64,000 nt of DNA from Aeromonas lusitana. Lineage in GTDB: Bacteria > Pseudomonadota > Gammaproteobacteria > Enterobacterales > Aeromonadaceae. Under the pieces are notes generated by a model. The model made no database searches. It was not told the DNA's origin and worked only from the letters and a program-made list of their open reading frames with translations. Shown here piece by piece: positions 45,015 through 53,860 of the stretch (position 1 is its first letter; the number at the start of each line of letters is the position of its first letter). Made by a program: the position numbers and the translations under genes. The DNA is taken from assembly GCF_002812985.1 (NCBI RefSeq), contig NZ_PGCP01000012.1:1-64000 (forward strand), written 5' to 3'.

Positions 45015-46862
45015 ATGGTCGAAACCGGCAACCCCTATCGTGATAATGTCTCTCGCCTGATCACCTGGGGGCATTGGTTCTCCTTCTTCAATATCATTCT
45101 GGCCATGCTGATCGCGACCCGTTACCTGGGCTCCATCAGCTGGCCATCGACGACGCTCGGCGTGACCTATCTCATCATCAGCTGGATAGGTCATTTTTCG
45201 TTCCTGAGTTTCGTCACCTATCTGCTGACCGTCTTCCCCTTGAGCTTCGTGCTGCCCAAAGAGCGGGCGCTGCGCTTCATCTCCGCCATCATAGCCACCC
45301 TGGCGCTGGTGCTGCTGCTCATCGATACCCAGGTGTTCCAGCTGTTCAAGTTCCACCTGAACGGTCAGGTGTGGCAGCTGCTGCTGGATCAGGCCCAGAC
45401 CGAAGAGGGCTCTATCTGGAGCATCATCTTCGTGGCGGTGCCCACCATCTTCCTGCTGGAGCTGCTGCTGTCGGCCTATGTGTGGCGCAAGATCAACAAG
45501 CGCAAGCGCCGCCAGTACGGCAACCAGGTCGGGCTGGCCCTGCTGGTCTGCTTCATCCTGACCCATGTGGTCAACAGCTGGGCCGATGCGACCCTGTACC
45601 AGCCCATCACCATGCAGCGCGCCAACTTCCCGCTTTCCTATCCCATGACGGCACGCAGCTTCCTGGCCAAGCACGGCTGGCTGGATCTGGAGCAGTATGA
45701 GAAGAAGGCCGAGGATCAGGGCAGCAGCGAACACCGCCTGCTCTATCCGCTGCGCCCGCTCAGCGTGAGCGCCCCCACAGAGCACAAGAACCTGCTGGTG
45801 GTGGTGGTGGACTCCCTGCGGGCCGACATGCTCAACAACATCAACATGCCCAACCTGCAGCGTTACGCTGACGGCCATCTCAATTTCCGCCAGCACATGA
45901 GCGGCGGCAATGACGATGCGATGGGGATGTTCAGCCTCTTCTACGGGCTGCCGGGGCACTACTATGACGACATCCGTACCGACAAGCGCCCCCCAGTGCT
46001 GTTCGACGAGATGCTGCGCCAGGACTATCAATTCGGCCTGTTCGGTGCGCTGGAAGATGCCCAGCAATACCAGCAAAGCCTGCTCGCCGGCCTGCGCAAG
46101 CAGGTGTTCGTCTCCCAGCAGACCGATGACTCCCGCCTCATCAGCGACTGGCAGCAGTGGCTCGGCAAGCGCTCACCGGACAGGCCCTGGTTCTCCCTGG
46201 TCTATCTGTCGAGCCCGGGCGACTACGAGGTGCCGGCCAATGTGCAGGGCCCCTTCCAGCCCGAGCTGACCAGGTTCAACCCGGCTACCGCCTACCGGCC
46301 AGAGAACCTGCAAAAGCTCGAGAACCGCTACAAGAACGCGGTGTTCTACACGGATCAGTTGCTGGAGCAGATGCTGACCCAGTTGCAGCAGCAGGGCCTG
46401 AGCGAGCAGACCATAGTCGTCATCACCTCCAACCACGGCCAGGAGTTCAACGAGACTCAGAGCAACAGTTGGGGCTATGGCAGCAACTACTCCCCCTATC
46501 AGGTGCAGGTGCCGCTGGTACTGTCCTGGCCCGGTATCGAGAGCAAGCCGCAGGATCAGGCCAGCAGCCATCTGGATCTGGTGCCGACCCTGATGAAGGG
46601 CATGCTGGGGGTACGCAACCCGCCGCGGGACTACAGCATTGGCCGCAGCCTGTTCGATGTGACGCCGCGCAACTGGTTGCTGGCGGGGGATCAGAACGAC
46701 TTCGCCATCTATCAGGACAGCACCATCACCCACTTCAACAAACAGGGTGACTTCGAGCTGCTGGATCGCGCGACCTATCGTCCCATCAAGCACGGCACCC
46801 CGGACATGGGCGCCATGATCCAGGTGATGAACGAGTTGAACCGCTTCTATCGGGCGCCGTAA
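45015..46862 (+). CDS. yejM: YejM (PbgA/LapC) inner-membrane regulator of LPS synthesis
   Basis: A 615-aa protein: five N-terminal membrane helices (about residues 15-195, DUF3413), a linker, and a periplasmic sulfatase-like domain (from about 245, LLVVVVDSLRADMLNNINMPNL). In E. coli it senses LPS and restrains LapB-FtsH cleavage of LpxC, and is essential. The catalytic Cys/Ser of real sulfatases is not in place (DSLRAD region only), as in YejM. Single strong terminator follows. Confidence 0.95.
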   Translation: MVETGNPYRDNVSRLITWGHWFSFFNIILAMLIATRYLGSISWPSTTLGVTYLIISWIGHFSFLSFVTYLLTVFPLSFVLPKERALRFISAIIATLALVLLLIDTQVFQLFKFHLNGQVWQLLLDQAQTEEGSIWSIIFVAVPTIFLLELLLSAYVWRKINKRKRRQYGNQVGLALLVCFILTHVVNSWADATLYQPITMQRANFPLSYPMTARSFLAKHGWLDLEQYEKKAEDQGSSEHRLLYPLRPLSVSAPTEHKNLLVVVVDSLRADMLNNINMPNLQRYADGHLNFRQHMSGGNDDAMGMFSLFYGLPGHYYDDIRTDKRPPVLFDEMLRQDYQFGLFGALEDAQQYQQSLLAGLRKQVFVSQQTDDSRLISDWQQWLGKRSPDRPWFSLVYLSSPGDYEVPANVQGPFQPELTRFNPATAYRPENLQKLENRYKNAVFYTDQLLEQMLTQLQQQGLSEQTIVVITSNHGQEFNETQSNSWGYGSNYSPYQVQVPLVLSWPGIESKPQDQASSHLDLVPTLMKGMLGVRNPPRDYSIGRSLFDVTPRNWLLAGDQNDFAIYQDSTITHFNKQGDFELLDRATYRPIKHGTPDMGAMIQVMNELNRFYRAP

Positions 46863-46883
46863 CAGGCGCTACCGAGTCCAATC

Positions 46884-46907
46884 AGCCCGCCGTCTGGCGG
46901 GCTTTTT
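46884..46907 (+). terminator. Terminator of yejLM
   Basis: AGCCCGCC / GGCGGGCT stem, loop GTCT, followed by TTTT. Confidence 0.92.
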
Positions 46908-47059
46908 ATTGCCAGAAAGACCCATTCCAGCCCTTCCTCTACCCTCGGCCAACCAGCCCCATCCAGCTCTCTACTGACAAATTACACTGCAAACGTATGC
47001 CGGCAGTTAATGAGTTATCAGTCAAAAAAGTCAGTCTGATCAAGATCATAAAAACAAAA

Positions 47060-47074
47060 TGATAATGATTATCA
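47060..47074. promoter_or_regulatory. Fur box (7-1-7) upstream of the TonB receptor
   Basis: TGATAAT-G-ATTATCA is a perfect 7-1-7 Fur inverted repeat, 72 nt before the start codon. Iron repression of the downstream genes is expected. Confidence 0.88.
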
Positions 47075-47127
47075 ATTGTTGCTGCGAAAAGATTCATCTG
47101 CAATAATCCGCGCCCTTCAGGCTTAAA

Positions 47128-47142
47128 TAACAATCATTATCA
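47128..47142. promoter_or_regulatory. Second, weaker Fur-like box overlapping the ribosome-binding region
   Basis: TAACAAT-C-ATTATCA matches 5 of 7 arm pairs. It lies 3 nt before the ATG, where a Shine-Dalgarno would be; no purine-rich Shine-Dalgarno is visible there. Confidence 0.55.
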
Positions 47143-47145
47143 ACA

Positions 47146-49311
47146 ATGAAAACACTACTGCACTACTGGCCCATGCTGCTGTCCGGTACAGCTCTGGCCG
47201 CCAGTGATCCTGCCAGGATCGACTCAACAGAGATGAACCCCGAGCTCAAGGCGCGCGAGACCATAGTGGTCAAGGGCCAGCGTATAGAGCAGAAGTTATC
47301 CGACGTGTCGGGCTCCATCACAGTCATCACCGAAGAAGACTTGGATCGCCAGGTCGCCACCGAACTCACCGACGTGTTCAAGAATGAGCCCGGCGTCTCC
47401 GTCACCGGCTCCGCCGGTCGGCCCCAGAACATCATCATCCGCGGCATGGGCGGCAACCGGGTACTGATCATCAAGGACGGGGTGCGGGTCAGCGATGGCT
47501 TCGGTGCCGACGATCTCAACGACAAGGTGGGCCGCTTCAGCTTCGATCTGGACGACGTCAAACAGATTGAGGTCGCCAAGGGCGCCGGCTCCTCCCTCCA
47601 TGGCTCGGACGCCATCGGCGGCACTATCGTCATCAGCACCAAGCAACCGGAAGACTACCTGCAGGGTCAGGACGCCTATCTGAGCAGCAAGGTGCTGCAG
47701 GACGGCAGCAGCGACAAGCAAAAGCTGAGCGCCACCGGCGCCGCCCGGGTATGGGATACCGAGCACCTGCTGCGGGTCTCCGGCTGGCAGGGGCACGAGA
47801 CCGCCAACTATGACGAAAGCCGCATCCCGGCGGATCTGGATGGCCTGAGCGCCTCTACCAGCTCCCGCTTCGACCTCAACGCGCACCACCTGCTGCGCCT
47901 CGAACTCGACTACTTCGAAGACAACGCCCAGCGGGATCAGGGTCCGCGCGAAGTGCCCCAGCCCGACGGCAAGTGGCAGGTACGCCAGTACCGGGAAGAC
48001 GCGTCCCAGAAGACCCAAGGCGGCAAGCTCAGCTGGGAAGGGAGCGATCTCGGCAGCCTGCTGGCGGACAGCTTCACCTGGAGTGCCTACGGCAACCACT
48101 CCAAGAACACGGCCAACAAGCGCAGCCTGCTGCAAAACGATCTGCTGAGCGGCTACCCCCGCTATCGCAGCGAGCGGGAGCTCTCCACCTTCACCGAAGA
48201 CAGGATCGGCACCGAGCTGGATGTGCGCCGGGACCTGACCACAGGCCATATCGGCCACAAGCTGAGCTACGGCATGGAGCTGGAGCGCACCACCCACGAG
48301 CGGCCGGTGGACAAGCTGAGCCTGGAGGCCGGCGTGCCCCAGCCCCAGCAATCCGCCCCCTTCAGCCGTGCCCGCACCGACCGGGCCGGGGTTTGGCTGA
48401 GCGACATGGCGAGCCTGGGCCAGTGGCAGTTCACCCCTACCCTGCGCATGGATCACCAGTGGCTGCAGCCGCTCGATGGCAGCAACGGCGAGAACCACAG
48501 CTGGCACATCTCCCCGAGCCTGGCCGCCAGTTACCGCTTCAACGAGGAGTGGCGCAGCTGGCTGAGCTACGCCAACGGCTTCCGCGCCCCCTCCTATGAC
48601 AAGGTGTACGGCAACATACCCCACTACTTCGCCCTGCCGCCGTTCGAGATCATCGCCAATACCGAGCTGCAGGAAGAGACCAGCCACAGCTTCGAGTGGG
48701 GTCTGAGTGGCGAGGGAGAGAACTGGAGCATCAAGCCGGCCCTGTTCTACAACCGCTACTACAACTTCATCGACTGGCGCGAGGTGGGCCTGCGCCTGCG
48801 AGACGGCGTCATCCTGCGCCAGTACCGCAACGTGGCCAAGGCCGAGACCTGGGGCGCCGAAGTGGCCGCCAGCTACTGGTTGACCCAGGAATGGGAACTC
48901 GCCACCAAGCTCGGCTGGGTCGACGGGCAAGACAGCCAGGGCGAAGCCCTGCGCACCCTGACGCCGCTCGAGGGCAACACCCGATTGACCTACCAGGCCA
49001 ACGACTGGAGCCTGGGGCTGCAGGCGGATTACGCCGCGGCCATGGACAGGGTCCCCACCTGCGGCAACAGCCTGACCGGCAGTCAGGGCGACTGCCTCAA
49101 GAGCGCCGGCTGGTTCAGCTTAGGCGTGACCGCCGATTGGCTGCTCACCGATGCCCTCAAGGTCAATTTCAAGCTCGATAACCTGTTCGACACCCGCTAC
49201 ACCCGCTATCAGGATGTGGCCGGGCTGGAAGCCGGTACCGACGCCGGACTCTTCACCCAGAGCGGTCGCACCCTGAGTGCCAGCCTGCGCTACACCTTCG
49301 TGGGGATCTGA
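47146..49311 (+). CDS. TonB-dependent haem/haemoglobin-type outer-membrane receptor
   Basis: A 721-aa protein with signal peptide (cleaved after ALAA), a plug domain (about residues 35-165, ETIVVKGQRIEQKLSDVSGS and GGNRVLIIKDGVRVSDGF) and a 22-strand barrel ending in a terminal aromatic (RYTFVGI). The FRAP motif near the middle of the barrel (SYANGFRAPSYDKVYG) is typical of haem and haemoglobin receptors, though the NPNL partner is altered (ANTELQEETS). Two Fur-like boxes precede it. No Shine-Dalgarno is visible. The stop overlaps the next gene by 1 nt (TGATG), so expression is coupled to the S9 peptidase. Confidence 0.88.
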   Translation: MKTLLHYWPMLLSGTALAASDPARIDSTEMNPELKARETIVVKGQRIEQKLSDVSGSITVITEEDLDRQVATELTDVFKNEPGVSVTGSAGRPQNIIIRGMGGNRVLIIKDGVRVSDGFGADDLNDKVGRFSFDLDDVKQIEVAKGAGSSLHGSDAIGGTIVISTKQPEDYLQGQDAYLSSKVLQDGSSDKQKLSATGAARVWDTEHLLRVSGWQGHETANYDESRIPADLDGLSASTSSRFDLNAHHLLRLELDYFEDNAQRDQGPREVPQPDGKWQVRQYREDASQKTQGGKLSWEGSDLGSLLADSFTWSAYGNHSKNTANKRSLLQNDLLSGYPRYRSERELSTFTEDRIGTELDVRRDLTTGHIGHKLSYGMELERTTHERPVDKLSLEAGVPQPQQSAPFSRARTDRAGVWLSDMASLGQWQFTPTLRMDHQWLQPLDGSNGENHSWHISPSLAASYRFNEEWRSWLSYANGFRAPSYDKVYGNIPHYFALPPFEIIANTELQEETSHSFEWGLSGEGENWSIKPALFYNRYYNFIDWREVGLRLRDGVILRQYRNVAKAETWGAEVAASYWLTQEWELATKLGWVDGQDSQGEALRTLTPLEGNTRLTYQANDWSLGLQADYAAAMDRVPTCGNSLTGSQGDCLKSAGWFSLGVTADWLLTDALKVNFKLDNLFDTRYTRYQDVAGLEAGTDAGLFTQSGRTLSASLRYTFVGI

Positions 49312-51344
49312 TGCAGACACTGCTGATCCTGGCCAGCCTGCTGGCCACCCCGGCGCCGGCCCATGCGGCACCTCAAGCAGCGGCGCCCCTTATCCCGGAG
49401 CGCCCCTTGCTGATGAAGGGCGAGATAGCCAGAGTCGACCCTTACGGCGGCTGGCGCGATGACAGCCGCAGCTCCCCCGAGCTGCTGACCCTGCTGCGCG
49501 AGCAGAACCGCTGGACCGAGCAGCAACTCGCTGGCCAGAAACCGCTCGAAAAAACCCTGCAAGCCGAATGGCAGGCCAGGGAACGGGGCGAGCCCATGCC
49601 CGTCGAGTGGCTAAGCGAGGCCGGCAGCCAGTGGCGCATGAGCGCCGATGGCAGCCTGTGGCAGCGCGGCGATGAGCAGGCCGAGCCCCGCCAACGGTTG
49701 GCGCCGCGCCAGCCCGCCGACGGCTACTACGAGCTCGCCGCCTGGTCCCTGCACCCGAACGGGCGCTGGCTAGCCCTGGCCGAAGACAGTCGTGGCGATC
49801 GGGACTACCGCATCAGCCTGCTGGATCTGGAAAGTGGCGAGACCCTGGCCATCCTGCCCCACAGGGCCAGCGATCTGCTCTGGAGCCTGGATGGCAAGAC
49901 CCTCTACACCATCGCCAACGAGCGCAATACCCTGCGCCCCTGGCAGCTGTGGGCCTGGCAAGACGGTAAAGAGGTGCTGGTGCATCAGGAGCGTGATCCC
50001 GCCTGGCTGCTCAGCCTCTATCGCACCACGGATAAGCGTCATCTCATCTTGCAGAGCAACAACCACAACGGCTCGGAGCAATACCTGCTGGACGATGGCA
50101 AGGCGGCCCTCGTCAAGGCGCGCCAGCCCGGGCTCGAGTACTACCTGGATACCCAGGGGGATCGGGTGCTCATCAAGAGCAACCGGGACGGGGAGCTTGG
50201 CCTCTATCAGGCGACCAGCCTGGCGGAAGTGGCCAGCCAACCCTGGCAACTGCTCTGGTCCGGGCAGGATCGCAGCCTGGAGAAGTGGCGCCTGTTTCGG
50301 GATCACACTGTGCTGCAATACCGCAAGGAGGGGGATGACTGGCTCGATGTGCTCGGTGCCGACGGCAAGCTGACTCACAGCCTGCCATTGACCGAGGGGG
50401 CCGGCACGGCCTGGATCCAGGGCAGCCAGGATCCGGACAGCGCGCGGGTACTGATCCGCCGCCAGGGCATGGCCGAAGCCCCGCACCAGCGCTGGCTGAA
50501 CTTGGCCACCGGCCAGTGGCAGGCCGCGGACAAACCGGCCGAGGACTCCCTCTACCAGAGCGAGCGACGCTGGGTGGTGGGCAAGGACGGGGTCAGGGTG
50601 CCCGTCTCCCTGGTGTGGCGCAAAGACATCGCTGCGCCCAAGGCGCTGCTGCTCTACGGCTATGGCGCCTACGGCACCCCCATGCGCCCCTACTATCAGC
50701 CCCAGGTGCTGAGCCTGCTGGATCGCGGCTTCGTCTACGCCATCGCCCATGTGCGCGGCGGCGGCCTGCTTGGGGAGTCTTGGTACAAAGATGGCCGCGG
50801 CCAGCAGAAGCAGCATAGCGTGGATGACTTCCTGGCGGTGGCACAGAGCCTGGCACTGGATCCTGCCATAGACCCTGCTCGGCTGTTCGCCATGGGGGGC
50901 AGCGCCGGTGGCCTGCTGGTGGCGGCGGCCCTCAACCAGGCACCGGGCCGCTTCGCCGGCGCCGTGTTGCAGGTGCCCTTCGTCGACCTGCTCGGCACCA
51001 TGAACGACCCCGAGTTGCCGCTCACCCGACAGGAGTATGCGGAGTGGGGTAATCCCGCCGTGACAGCAGATTACGCTGCCATGCGCCGGCTAAGCCCCTA
51101 TGACAATCTGCATTCGGCCCACTACCCGCCACTTTATGTAACCGCAGGGCTGCACGACAGTCAGGTCCCCTACTGGGAGCCCCTCAAGTGGCTCGCTCGC
51201 CTGCGTGCCCACAGCACGGGGCAAGGTCCCTATCTGCTGAGGACCGAGCTCGATGGCGGCCATCTGGCAATCCCTCGCACGGCGCAGCAGCGCGCAGCCC
51301 AGGAGTATGCCTTCCTGCTCACCCTGGCCGGAGTCAGCCACTGA
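49311..51344 (+). CDS. Exported S9-family oligopeptidase (oligopeptidase B-like)
   Basis: A 677-aa serine peptidase. The N-terminus is a signal peptide (MQTLLILASLLATPAPAHA), unlike cytosolic PtrB, so it works in the periplasm or outside. A seven-bladed propeller (about residues 80-420) is followed by the catalytic domain: nucleophile GGSAGG, Asp in GLHDSQVPYWEP, His in DGGHLA. All three catalytic residues are present. Oligopeptidase B-like enzymes cut peptides after Lys/Arg. Coupled to the TonB receptor (TGATG overlap). Confidence 0.92.
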   Translation: MQTLLILASLLATPAPAHAAPQAAAPLIPERPLLMKGEIARVDPYGGWRDDSRSSPELLTLLREQNRWTEQQLAGQKPLEKTLQAEWQARERGEPMPVEWLSEAGSQWRMSADGSLWQRGDEQAEPRQRLAPRQPADGYYELAAWSLHPNGRWLALAEDSRGDRDYRISLLDLESGETLAILPHRASDLLWSLDGKTLYTIANERNTLRPWQLWAWQDGKEVLVHQERDPAWLLSLYRTTDKRHLILQSNNHNGSEQYLLDDGKAALVKARQPGLEYYLDTQGDRVLIKSNRDGELGLYQATSLAEVASQPWQLLWSGQDRSLEKWRLFRDHTVLQYRKEGDDWLDVLGADGKLTHSLPLTEGAGTAWIQGSQDPDSARVLIRRQGMAEAPHQRWLNLATGQWQAADKPAEDSLYQSERRWVVGKDGVRVPVSLVWRKDIAAPKALLLYGYGAYGTPMRPYYQPQVLSLLDRGFVYAIAHVRGGGLLGESWYKDGRGQQKQHSVDDFLAVAQSLALDPAIDPARLFAMGGSAGGLLVAAALNQAPGRFAGAVLQVPFVDLLGTMNDPELPLTRQEYAEWGNPAVTADYAAMRRLSPYDNLHSAHYPPLYVTAGLHDSQVPYWEPLKWLARLRAHSTGQGPYLLRTELDGGHLAIPRTAQQRAAQEYAFLLTLAGVSH

Positions 51345-51379
51345 TGCCAGTCCTCACCTTTTCTGCTTTGGAGTCACCT

Positions 51380-53794
51380 ATGAAACCCTCTTCCCTGGCC
51401 CTCTGGCTGGCGGCGACCCTGCTGGCCCAGCCCCTGGTCGCGGCCGAGCTCATCTATGTCGATGAGGCGCAGCTCTCTACCACGCCGCAAGCCTGGCTCG
51501 AGAGCCGCCTAGGAGTGACGCTCGCCCCCGACTACGACAGGGCCAGCCTGCTCGGCCATCACTACAGCTTTCATCAGCTGGTGAACGGCCTGCCGGTGGC
51601 GACCACCCAGGCCGCGGTCAGTATCGATGCGGCCGGCAAACCCTGGCGCCTCTATCACAACCTGCGCCCGCTGCAGAGCACGGCGCCCGGTTGCGATGCC
51701 AGTTCCAGCCTGGATCCTTTGCTTACCAGCCTGCGGGATGCGGGCGCCCAGATAGATCCCCTCGGCCCGGTCGAGGCCTGGTATTGGCGCGATGGAGAAA
51801 CCCTGGTGCCGGCCCTGCGCCAGCGGGTGCGCGAGCACAAGGATGGCAACGCCAAGGCCGCCTATCAGCAGCTGTTCGCCAGCTGTGACGGCAGCCAGGA
51901 GCTCGGCCGCTGGATGGACTCCGCCACCACGGCGGCGCCCTTCACCCCGGATGTGGGGGACGTCACCGTCCAGGCGCGGGTGTTTGACCCGGATCCCCGC
52001 ACCCAGCTGCAGGATGCCAGCCTGGTCTGGCACGAATCCCTGGTGCTGGCCGATGCGGCCTATCAGGACAAGGTGGCCCTGCCGGTCACCCTGCAAGGCA
52101 GCGACTATGTGCTGAGCGGCCCCAACGCCCGGGTGGTCGATGCCATGGAGCCCATCACGGCTCCCTACAGCGCCGACAACCAACAGGCATTTCGCCTGAC
52201 CCGGGACGATCTCGGCTTTGCCGACATCAATGCCTATTACCATCTGGACTTGGCCCAGCGTCACCTCAAGGCGCTCGGCTTTGCCACCCTGATCCCCGGC
52301 GCCCTCGACATCGACACGGATGCGGGCTATCAGGACAACTCTCTCTACGACCCGTTCGAGCGCAGATTGGAGCTGGGGCGTAGCGGCGTGCCCGATGCCG
52401 AGGATCCCATGGTCATCTGGCACGAATTCGGCCACGCGGTCCAACACCACATAGTGCCGGATCTCGGTGACGAGGCGGACTGGGGCGCCATCGGCGAGGG
52501 TTTCAGCGACTATCTGGCCGCCAGCCACCGTCAGCGCAGCGAGGCGGGTCGCAACTTCGAACCGGCGCTGGTATTTAACTGGGATGCCCGCTTCACCGAC
52601 CGCGCCCCGCGTCAGCTGGACGATATGCGCGCCCGCTACCACCCGGACTACAACTACCCGGCCCACAGGACCGTTAACGGCAGCAACGGCGATCAGCTGT
52701 GGGGCACGCCTCTGTTCCAGGCCCTGCTGGCCTCGGTCGCCGAGTATGGCGAGGTGGCGAGAGACGAGTTCGATCGCCTGATCATCGAGTCCCACTTCGG
52801 CCTGGGCCCGGCCATCAGGATGCCGCAGCTGGCCCGCCTCACGGTGGAAACCGCCGAGCGGCTCTACCCGGCGCGCCACTATGGCCGTCATCTGGAGCAG
52901 GCGTTCCGCCAGCACGGTCTGCTGCAGGCCCCGGTCAACCTGGCCCTGGCCGATGGCAGCGCCATCGAACTGGGTCAACGCCAGTCCGTGGTGCTCACCT
53001 TAAGCAACCCGGGCAGCAGCCCTGTGACCCTGCACAACCTGGCCCTGACCCTGCCGAGCGGGCTGCAAGCCGATCCCTATCAGTGGCAGGCCAGCACCCT
53101 GGAGGCCGGCGCCAGCATGAGCACCACCTTGCGACTGCTGGCCCAGAGCCCCCTCGCCTGTGGCGATGTGGCGGCCGTGCCCGTCAACCTGACCCTGACC
53201 GGCGCCAGCCCGAGTGAGCGCCAGTGGCAGCAGTCACTGAGCCTGCCCATCGGCACTCCGCTCATCAGCCGGGCCAACGGCCTGGCCCTGACCCTCAAGG
53301 ATGCCCAGAGCACGGAGGAGAAAGGGTTGAGTCAGACCAGCCTGGTGCTGGCGCAGAACGACGCCCGGGTGAGCGGCGAGCTGCAACTGAGCCTGGACTT
53401 GCAACACGAGGCCCTGGACGAGCTGGAGATCTGGCTCAACTCCCCCTCCGGCACCCGGGTCCAGATCTGGGACAAGGGATACAGCCCGCTACCACGGCTC
53501 AAGGGGGTCTTCCCGACCGAGCTGCAATCCGTGCAGCCCCTGAGTCAGCTCATCGGTGAGCCGCTGGCCGGTCAATGGACCCTGGAAGTAGTAGACAACA
53601 CCCCCGGCAAGCAGGGACGCCTCAATGGCTGGAGCATCAGCCAGCGCATCGGCGCCCTGTGCGGCGAGCCCATTGGCGTAGTGGATGACGGCATCATCCA
53701 CTTCAACGTCTCGGACAGCAGCGGGGGCGGCGCCCTCAACCTGCTCTGGCTGCTGCCGCTGGCCCTCTGGCGCCGTGTCACTCGTCGCGGCTAA
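51380..53794 (+). CDS. Secreted zinc metalloprotease with P domain and GlyGly-CTERM tail
   Basis: An 804-aa protein: signal peptide (to about residue 22), an FTP-like propeptide (HHYSFHQLVNGLPVATTQA, about 55-75), a gluzincin zinc site HEFGHAVQHH (about 345-354) with the third ligand in GAIGEGFSDYLA, a beta-sandwich region, a proprotein-convertase P domain (about 640-780, ELEIWLNSPSGTRVQIWD and NTPGKQGRLNGWSI), and a C-terminal SGGGALNLLWLLPLALWRR. The last is a GlyGly-CTERM signal for rhombosortase and type II secretion. Shine-Dalgarno GGAG 6 nt before the ATG at 51380. The upstream open frame overlapping the S9 gene is not needed. Confidence 0.92.
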   Translation: MKPSSLALWLAATLLAQPLVAAELIYVDEAQLSTTPQAWLESRLGVTLAPDYDRASLLGHHYSFHQLVNGLPVATTQAAVSIDAAGKPWRLYHNLRPLQSTAPGCDASSSLDPLLTSLRDAGAQIDPLGPVEAWYWRDGETLVPALRQRVREHKDGNAKAAYQQLFASCDGSQELGRWMDSATTAAPFTPDVGDVTVQARVFDPDPRTQLQDASLVWHESLVLADAAYQDKVALPVTLQGSDYVLSGPNARVVDAMEPITAPYSADNQQAFRLTRDDLGFADINAYYHLDLAQRHLKALGFATLIPGALDIDTDAGYQDNSLYDPFERRLELGRSGVPDAEDPMVIWHEFGHAVQHHIVPDLGDEADWGAIGEGFSDYLAASHRQRSEAGRNFEPALVFNWDARFTDRAPRQLDDMRARYHPDYNYPAHRTVNGSNGDQLWGTPLFQALLASVAEYGEVARDEFDRLIIESHFGLGPAIRMPQLARLTVETAERLYPARHYGRHLEQAFRQHGLLQAPVNLALADGSAIELGQRQSVVLTLSNPGSSPVTLHNLALTLPSGLQADPYQWQASTLEAGASMSTTLRLLAQSPLACGDVAAVPVNLTLTGASPSERQWQQSLSLPIGTPLISRANGLALTLKDAQSTEEKGLSQTSLVLAQNDARVSGELQLSLDLQHEALDELEIWLNSPSGTRVQIWDKGYSPLPRLKGVFPTELQSVQPLSQLIGEPLAGQWTLEVVDNTPGKQGRLNGWSISQRIGALCGEPIGVVDDGIIHFNVSDSSGGGALNLLWLLPLALWRRVTRRG

Positions 53795-53830
53795 GACGCT
53801 CCTCGACACTATTCATGACTAAAAAACAGT

Positions 53831-53848
53831 GAGGGGCCAAGGCCCCTC
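53831..53848 (+). promoter_or_regulatory. 18-nt hairpin directly before the Lcl-protein ribosome-binding site
   Basis: GAGGGGCC-AA-GGCCCCTC, perfect 8-bp arms, ending a few nt before AAGGA of the next gene. It could lower translation or mark an internal processing/termination point. No U-run after it. Confidence 0.6.
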
Positions 53849-53860
53849 CAAGGACAATAA

